From Rhizobium sp. P38BS-XIX (GTDB taxonomy: Bacteria; Pseudomonadota; Alphaproteobacteria; Rhizobiales; Rhizobiaceae), in NCBI RefSeq assembly GCF_012641435.1, contig NZ_JABAIJ010000012.1, positions 1 to 64,000 on the forward strand: DNA of 64,000 nt, written 5' to 3'. Both the position numbers and the translations under genes were made by a program. Below the pieces are notes generated by a model. The model did not search any database, was not told where the DNA came from, and saw only the letters and a list, made by a program, of their open reading frames with translations. Positions 60,131 through 64,000 of this stretch are shown here, in pieces (positions within the stretch are counted from its first letter, which is position 1; each line of letters starts with the position of its first letter).

Positions 60131-61177
60131 ATGCAGTCAATCAAATCCAATGCAGTTGAGCCGACGAAATACGATCTGCGCGGCAAATCGTTCGGCAGGA
60201 AACTCCTCCACTTGCTCCCCGTTTACGGGCTGGTGCTATTGACCGTCCTTCTGATCGTCGTCTTCTCGCTGATCCTGCCGGATACGTTCCCCACCATTTT
60301 GAACGTGCGCTCGATCATCAGCGACAAAGCGATTATCGCGATCCTGTCGCTGGCCGTGATGATCCCCATGGTCACCGGGAAAATCGACCTGACTGTCGGC
60401 TACGGCATCGTGCTCTGGCATATCCTGGCGATCAGCCTGCAGACGCAATTCGGCTTCCCATGGCCGATCGCCGTCATCGTCGTGCTGCTTCTCGGGGCGT
60501 TCGTCGGCATGATCAACGGCATCCTCGTCGAGGTCGCCCAGATCGACAGCTTCATCGCAACGCTCGGAACGGGCACGATCCTTTATGCGCTGGCGCTCTG
60601 GCACACAGGCGGCAGGCAGGTAGTCGGAACACTGCCCAAGGGCTTTACCGCCATCAACAACACCTGGCTCTTTGGACTGCCGATCACAGGCTATTACGTG
60701 CTGGGTCTCGCCATCATCCTGTGGCTGCTCTTCGAATACACGCCGCTCGGCCGTTATCTCTATGCGATCGGCGCAAGCAGCCGGGCCGCCGCACTGAACG
60801 GTATTCCGGTCCAGCGCTATGTCATGGGCGCCTTCGTTGGGTCCGGCACGCTTTCTGCCGTCGCCGGCATCATCCTGGCCTCCAAGCTCGGCATCGGCCA
60901 GGCAAGCGTCGGCCTTGAATATCTTTTGCCGGCTCTCGTCGGTGCCTTTCTCGGCTCCACGACGATCAAGTCGGGCCGGGTCAACGTCTGGGGCACGATG
61001 GTCGGCGTGACGATCCTGGCCGTCGGCATCTCGGGTATCCAGCAATTCGGCGGCGATTTCTTCGTCGAACCGCTGTTCAACGGCGTGACGCTGCTCATCG
61101 CCATCTGCATTGCGGGCTATGCGCAGAGGAGGCGCAGGTTCTCAACACCAAAACAAACCAATTCAAAGAACAGCTAG
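60131..61177 (+). CDS. Sugar ABC transporter permease, RbsC-like
   Basis: 348 aa with about eight to ten membrane helices. VYGLVLLTVLLIVVFSLILP, IIAILSLAVMIPMVTGKIDL, FVGMINGILVEVAQIDSFIA, LGTGTILYALALWHTGGR, TPLGRYLYAIGASSRAAALN and VQRYVMGAFVGSGTLSAVAG match the branched-chain/ribose permease family (BPD_transp_2). The EAA-like loop SRAAALNGIPVQRYVM contacts the ATPase. GAGGAGGA precedes the start at 60131 by 8 nt. Together with 58565 and 61199 it forms an importer for a monosaccharide-sized ligand. Confidence 0.92.
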   Translation: MQSIKSNAVEPTKYDLRGKSFGRKLLHLLPVYGLVLLTVLLIVVFSLILPDTFPTILNVRSIISDKAIIAILSLAVMIPMVTGKIDLTVGYGIVLWHILAISLQTQFGFPWPIAVIVVLLLGAFVGMINGILVEVAQIDSFIATLGTGTILYALALWHTGGRQVVGTLPKGFTAINNTWLFGLPITGYYVLGLAIILWLLFEYTPLGRYLYAIGASSRAAALNGIPVQRYVMGAFVGSGTLSAVAGIILASKLGIGQASVGLEYLLPALVGAFLGSTTIKSGRVNVWGTMVGVTILAVGISGIQQFGGDFFVEPLFNGVTLLIAICIAGYAQRRRRFSTPKQTNSKNS

Positions 61178-61198
61178 TTTTCAATGGGAGGGAAAGGC

Positions 61199-62308
61199 AT
61201 GCGCATAAATAAACATCTCATCACGACCGCAGCCGTATTGGCCTGCATGTTCGTCAATTATTCCGTTGCTTCGGCGGACGCTCTTGTCGACGAAGCGAAA
61301 GCCAAAGTGGCAGCCGCATCCAAGAAGGTCGACAAGTGGGACGGGCCGACCTCGGGTCCGAAGGCTGCATCGAGCAAGACCATCGTCTATGTCGCCGGCG
61401 ACATGCGTAACGGCGGTATTCTGGGCGTTTCCGATGGCATCAAGGAAGCAGCCGGCGTGATCGGCTGGACCTATCGCGCAATCGACGGCCAGGGCTCCGT
61501 TTCCGGTCAGGCCGCAGCACTCGCTCAGGCGGTTGCGCTGAAGCCAGATGCGATCGTCGTCGGCGGGAGCGACGCGGTTCAGCAAAAGGCAGCCCTGACG
61601 GCAGCGGCAGCGCAGGGCATCATCATCGCCGGCTGGCACGCAGGCCCCGTGCCGGGCCCGATGGACGACGCTCATCTGTTCGTGAACGTCACCACCAACG
61701 CAATGGATGTCGCCCAGATCGCCGCGATGAAGGCGATTGCCGATTCCGATGGCAAGGCCGGCGTCGTGATCTTCGCCGACTCCGCCTACGCGATTGCGAT
61801 CGCCAAGGGGCGCGCGATGGAGGCCGAAATCAAGAAATGCAGCGGTTGCAAGGTTCTGGAATTCCAGGATACGCCGCTCGCCGAGACCTCGACCCGCGTG
61901 CCGCAGCTCACCACCACGTTGCTGCAGAAGTTCGGCACCAAATGGACTTACTCGCTGGCGATCAACGACCTCTACTATGACTTCATGGGACCATCGCTGA
62001 GCTCGGCAGGCCTCGAAGGCACCGGCGCACCCTTCAACATCTCGGGCGGCGACGGCTCTGAATCGGCCTACCAGCGCATCCGCAGCGGCCAGTATCAGGC
62101 AGCCACGGTTCCCGAACCGCTGACGATGCAAGGCTGGCAGGTGGTCGACGAGCTCAATCGCGCCTTCGCCAAACAGCCATGGTCCGGCTATATCCCGGCT
62201 ATCCATCTCGTGACCAAGGACAACATCGCCTTTGACGGCGGCGACAAGAATGTCTTTGACCCCGGCAACGGCTATCGTGACGAATACAAGAAGATCTGGG
62301 GCAAATAA
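61199..62308 (+). CDS. Sugar ABC transporter substrate-binding protein, RbsB-like
   Basis: 369 aa. A signal peptide (KHLITTAAVLACMFVNYSVA, then SADAL) leads to a Peripla_BP_4 domain: SKTIVYVAGDMRNGGILGVS, VSGQAAALAQAVALKPDAIV, VIFADSAYAIAIAKGRAMEA, and YQAATVPEPLTMQGWQVVDE. The mature protein is longer than typical RbsB, with an N-terminal helix before the domain. The ATG at 61199 follows GGGAGGGAAAGG. The bound ligand is unknown; the family binds pentoses, hexoses and related deoxy or branched sugars. A terminator follows 21 bp later. Confidence 0.9.
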   Translation: MRINKHLITTAAVLACMFVNYSVASADALVDEAKAKVAAASKKVDKWDGPTSGPKAASSKTIVYVAGDMRNGGILGVSDGIKEAAGVIGWTYRAIDGQGSVSGQAAALAQAVALKPDAIVVGGSDAVQQKAALTAAAAQGIIIAGWHAGPVPGPMDDAHLFVNVTTNAMDVAQIAAMKAIADSDGKAGVVIFADSAYAIAIAKGRAMEAEIKKCSGCKVLEFQDTPLAETSTRVPQLTTTLLQKFGTKWTYSLAINDLYYDFMGPSLSSAGLEGTGAPFNISGGDGSESAYQRIRSGQYQAATVPEPLTMQGWQVVDELNRAFAKQPWSGYIPAIHLVTKDNIAFDGGDKNVFDPGNGYRDEYKKIWGK

Positions 62309-62328
62309 GCCCGATCCTATATGCTTTG

Positions 62329-62360
62329 CGATGGGGCGGGCATTATCCGCCCCATCGTTT
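62329..62360 (+). terminator. Intrinsic terminator after the ABC transporter operon
   Basis: CGATGGGGCGG and CCGCCCCATCG make an 11-bp perfect stem with a 7-nt loop, followed by TTT at 62358-62360. It lies 21 bp after the binding-protein stop codon. Its position rules out the ATG at 62321 as the start of the next gene. Confidence 0.8.
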
Positions 62361-62425
62361 CGCCGAGCCACCTGAATTGCCGGAATTGCCCATTGCCAGA
62401 AGATTTCGCGAACGATCGGCTTCTG

Positions 62426-63340
62426 ATGCTGATCGAAAAAAGCAGCCACTGCTTGAGCTTCTATCATGTCGATAGCGGGCGGCTTGTCGATTCCGTTGCG
62501 TTGCCGGAATTCCCGCACGAATTCGTGGTCGATTCAGAGAGGCGCCATGCCTATGTCGGCCATTATGGCGTGCGCACTTCGTCCAGCACGGAAGCCGGCG
62601 GCTCCTCCATTTTCGTCATCGACATCGCCAACCGCAGATTGGAGCGGCGGATCGACTGCAAACCCTATCATCGCCTGCATGGCATGGGCATCGATCGCTT
62701 CGATCGCCTCTACGCTCTAAGCGAAACAGCTGGCGTGCTGCTGCAATTCGACACGCCGTTGACCGACGAAGTGCCGACCCGCGCAGTTGCCAGCGGCGGG
62801 CTCAAAAGCCACTTGTTCGCGCTCAGCCGTGACGGCCAATGGGCTTACTGCATGAACCTCCTCAGCCACACCGTGACGAAAGTCGCGCCCCAGAATGCCG
62901 TTGTCGCACCGATTGCGGTTTCACCGGGTGAAAAGCCGGAAGGGATACTGCTAAGCTCGGACGAAAAGACCCTCTACATCAGCAACCGCATCTCGCGCAC
63001 GATCGTTGCGATCGATACCGAAACGATGGAGATCAAAAGACGAGCGCCCTCTCGACCGGATCCGGCGCGAATCTACGCAATGCCGGACAACCGGCTGCTC
63101 GTTGTCAATTATGAGGGGCGGAGCGCCTCGGTCATCGACTCGGAAACCCTGGAAGAGCTTGCATTCACCGACCTTCCGGGCCGCCCTGCCGCAGGCTGCA
63201 TCGACGCGAACGCCAACGTCGCCTTTGTCTCAATCGACACGAATGTTTCCCTGCAACTCGATCTCAAGACGCTAGAAATCATCAAGTCGTTTCAAACTCG
63301 AAATGAGCCCGATTGCTGCTTCCTTTTAAATCAGAGCTAA
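62426..63340 (+). CDS. YncE-like beta-propeller protein (possible lactonase)
   Basis: About 304 aa. Repeated blade motifs: EFPHEFVVDSERRHAYVGHY, FVIDIANRRLERRIDC, HGMGIDRFDRLYALSETAGV, PEGILLSSDEKTLYISNRIS, RTIVAIDTETMEIKRR and GRSASVIDSETLEELAFT. This is a seven-bladed YncE/lactonase-like propeller, cytoplasmic as called. Some family members hydrolyse sugar lactones, so a role beside the SMP-30 lactonase is possible. The start is uncertain: a frame from 62321 runs through the terminator at 62329-62360, so I use the first ATG after it; a TTG at 62393 is an alternative. Expression may depend on read-through or its own promoter. Confidence 0.72.
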   Translation: MLIEKSSHCLSFYHVDSGRLVDSVALPEFPHEFVVDSERRHAYVGHYGVRTSSSTEAGGSSIFVIDIANRRLERRIDCKPYHRLHGMGIDRFDRLYALSETAGVLLQFDTPLTDEVPTRAVASGGLKSHLFALSRDGQWAYCMNLLSHTVTKVAPQNAVVAPIAVSPGEKPEGILLSSDEKTLYISNRISRTIVAIDTETMEIKRRAPSRPDPARIYAMPDNRLLVVNYEGRSASVIDSETLEELAFTDLPGRPAAGCIDANANVAFVSIDTNVSLQLDLKTLEIIKSFQTRNEPDCCFLLNQS

Positions 63341-63394
63341 TCTGGGAGGCACGACCGTTCCATCTTAGAGCGCCGCACACCCTTTGAAGACAGG

Positions 63395-64000
63395 TTACTT
63401 TGCGGGAAGGGAAAACTCCTTTGCGGCCGCTTCGATGGCCTGAGTATCATTGTTACGGATCACGACAACAGCACCCACCCTTTGCTCACCCATATAAACG
63501 GAGTCGAGATAGAACCGGTAGTTCGCCGACGTGATGAGCCTGATTTCCTCACCGGCTTTGTTCTTGCCCTTCGTCTTCACGCTGGTCTTTAAAACCACAC
63601 CTGGCCCGACGGCCTTTTGCAGGGCGTCCGCCATTCTTTCATGCTGATCAGCCGAGCCCATGGTGATGCGCACGACGCGAATGGATGACGCATCGCGATC
63701 AGTAACGAACAGAACATTGTCCGTACTGTACATGCCTTCGCCATCGCCATCGCGCAGGGCAAGCTCGCCACACCGGAATTTTGATGGCTTGTCCTCGAAC
63801 ACCGCTTTTCCCGGCAGGTTCAGGAAGGAATTATCGTATTGGAGCGTGGAGAAATCCGGAAAAAATCTGTCAGGCCGCCCAAGCGCTGCCGGATCGCAAA
63901 TATCCGCCACATGTGTCGATGGACTTGCGGATTGCGCTGCCTTTGCAACCCCGGCCACCGCCAGGGCGCCGAACGCGCATAACGCGAAAGGCAGAATCAG
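63395..64000 (-). CDS. Exported protein of unknown function, 5' end missing
   Basis: 201 residues are in the window and the frame remains open to the right edge, so the start lies beyond 64000. The visible N-terminal part, LPFALCAFGALAVAGVAKAA, is the core of a signal peptide. The mature part contains two cysteines (DICDPAAL and FRCGELAL) and segments VLFVTDRDASSIRVVRITMG, DQHERMADALQKAVGPGVVL, and FYLDSVYMGEQRVGAVVVIR. I recognise no family. It is convergent with the propeller gene, so it is probably not part of that operon. Confidence 0.7.
   Translation of the reverse strand: MILPFALCAFGALAVAGVAKAAQSASPSTHVADICDPAALGRPDRFFPDFSTLQYDNSFLNLPGKAVFEDKPSKFRCGELALRDGDGEGMYSTDNVLFVTDRDASSIRVVRITMGSADQHERMADALQKAVGPGVVLKTSVKTKGKNKAGEEIRLITSANYRFYLDSVYMGEQRVGAVVVIRNNDTQAIEAAAKEFSLPAK

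Noticed and set aside
58565..62308. Assigning the importer specifically to ribose (rbsACB)
   Set aside because: Family membership is clear, but binding specificity cannot be read and no ribokinase is present.
1..64000. Search for CRISPR arrays, tRNA or rRNA genes, insertion sequences and phage integrases
   Set aside because: No regular direct repeats, cloverleaf-like tRNA sequences, transposases or integrases were seen; a tRNA scan would be needed to exclude tRNAs fully.

Overview
The window looks like accessory or secondary-replicon DNA of a Rhizobiaceae alphaproteobacterium (Rhizobium/Agrobacterium type). The basis is high GC, many LysR/GntR/AraC/LacI regulators next to ABC importers and oxidoreductases, SigF-NrsF type sigma/anti-sigma genes, GCG-type small secreted proteins, and a dispersed palindromic intergenic element of the kind common in these genomes. 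No rRNA, tRNA, CRISPR array, insertion sequence or phage gene was seen.

Layout. 1-4215: start of a sugar ABC binding protein, its likely LacI regulator, a two-HTH GntR regulator, and a divergent TetR/SDR pair. 4457-6172: soluble PAS-PAS chemoreceptor. 6265-10094: an ECF sigma factor with its NrsF anti-sigma, divergent from an exported protein, a membrane cytochrome b and a Tat-exported molybdopterin oxidoreductase. Both sides carry a GTAAC-N16-CGAA promoter. 10249-12609: small secreted proteins, a DJ-1/PfpI protein and a DUF2182 membrane protein. 13101-16041: Orn/Lys/Arg decarboxylase and a GNAT acetyltransferase. 16101-20486: exported superoxide dismutase, second ECF sigma and anti-sigma in one operon, then small exported proteins. 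20683-25409: LysR/GST pair and an EAL-PAS-GGDEF protein.

25755-34021 is a tightly overlapping five-gene operon: multicopper oxidase, tyrosinase with an N-terminal extension, LodA-like quinoprotein oxidase, an unknown 140-aa protein and a LodB-like flavoprotein. It would put three oxidative chemistries (laccase-like, phenol oxidase, CTQ amine oxidase) in one transcription unit. 34058-45199 is a regulator-rich detoxification region (two LysR, two AraC, DsbA-like, MBL-like, alcohol dehydrogenase, MFS, NmrA-like). It holds two paralogous small proteins whose upstream regions share a 39-nt motif, 32 of 39 identical. 45358-50658 is a thiol-redox block: thioredoxin, DsbD, DsbA-like, an orphan NrsF and a flavin disulfide reductase.

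50976-63340 is a GntR-controlled catabolic island. One arm (minus) has an IlvD/Edd dehydratase, acetylating acetaldehyde dehydrogenase MhpF, 4-hydroxy-2-oxovalerate aldolase MhpE and an SDR. The other arm (plus) has a PdxA-family dehydrogenase, an SMP-30 lactonase, a ribose-type ABC importer and a beta-propeller protein. Three copies of CTGTATACAA sit before the regulator and in the divergent promoter region. With MhpE and MhpF present but no ring-cleavage or hydratase genes, the simplest reading is oxidation of an imported 5-deoxypentose to its lactone and acid, dehydration to 4-hydroxy-2-oxovalerate, then cleavage to pyruvate and acetyl-CoA. This route is inferred from family chemistry and is my main candidate for an undescribed system.
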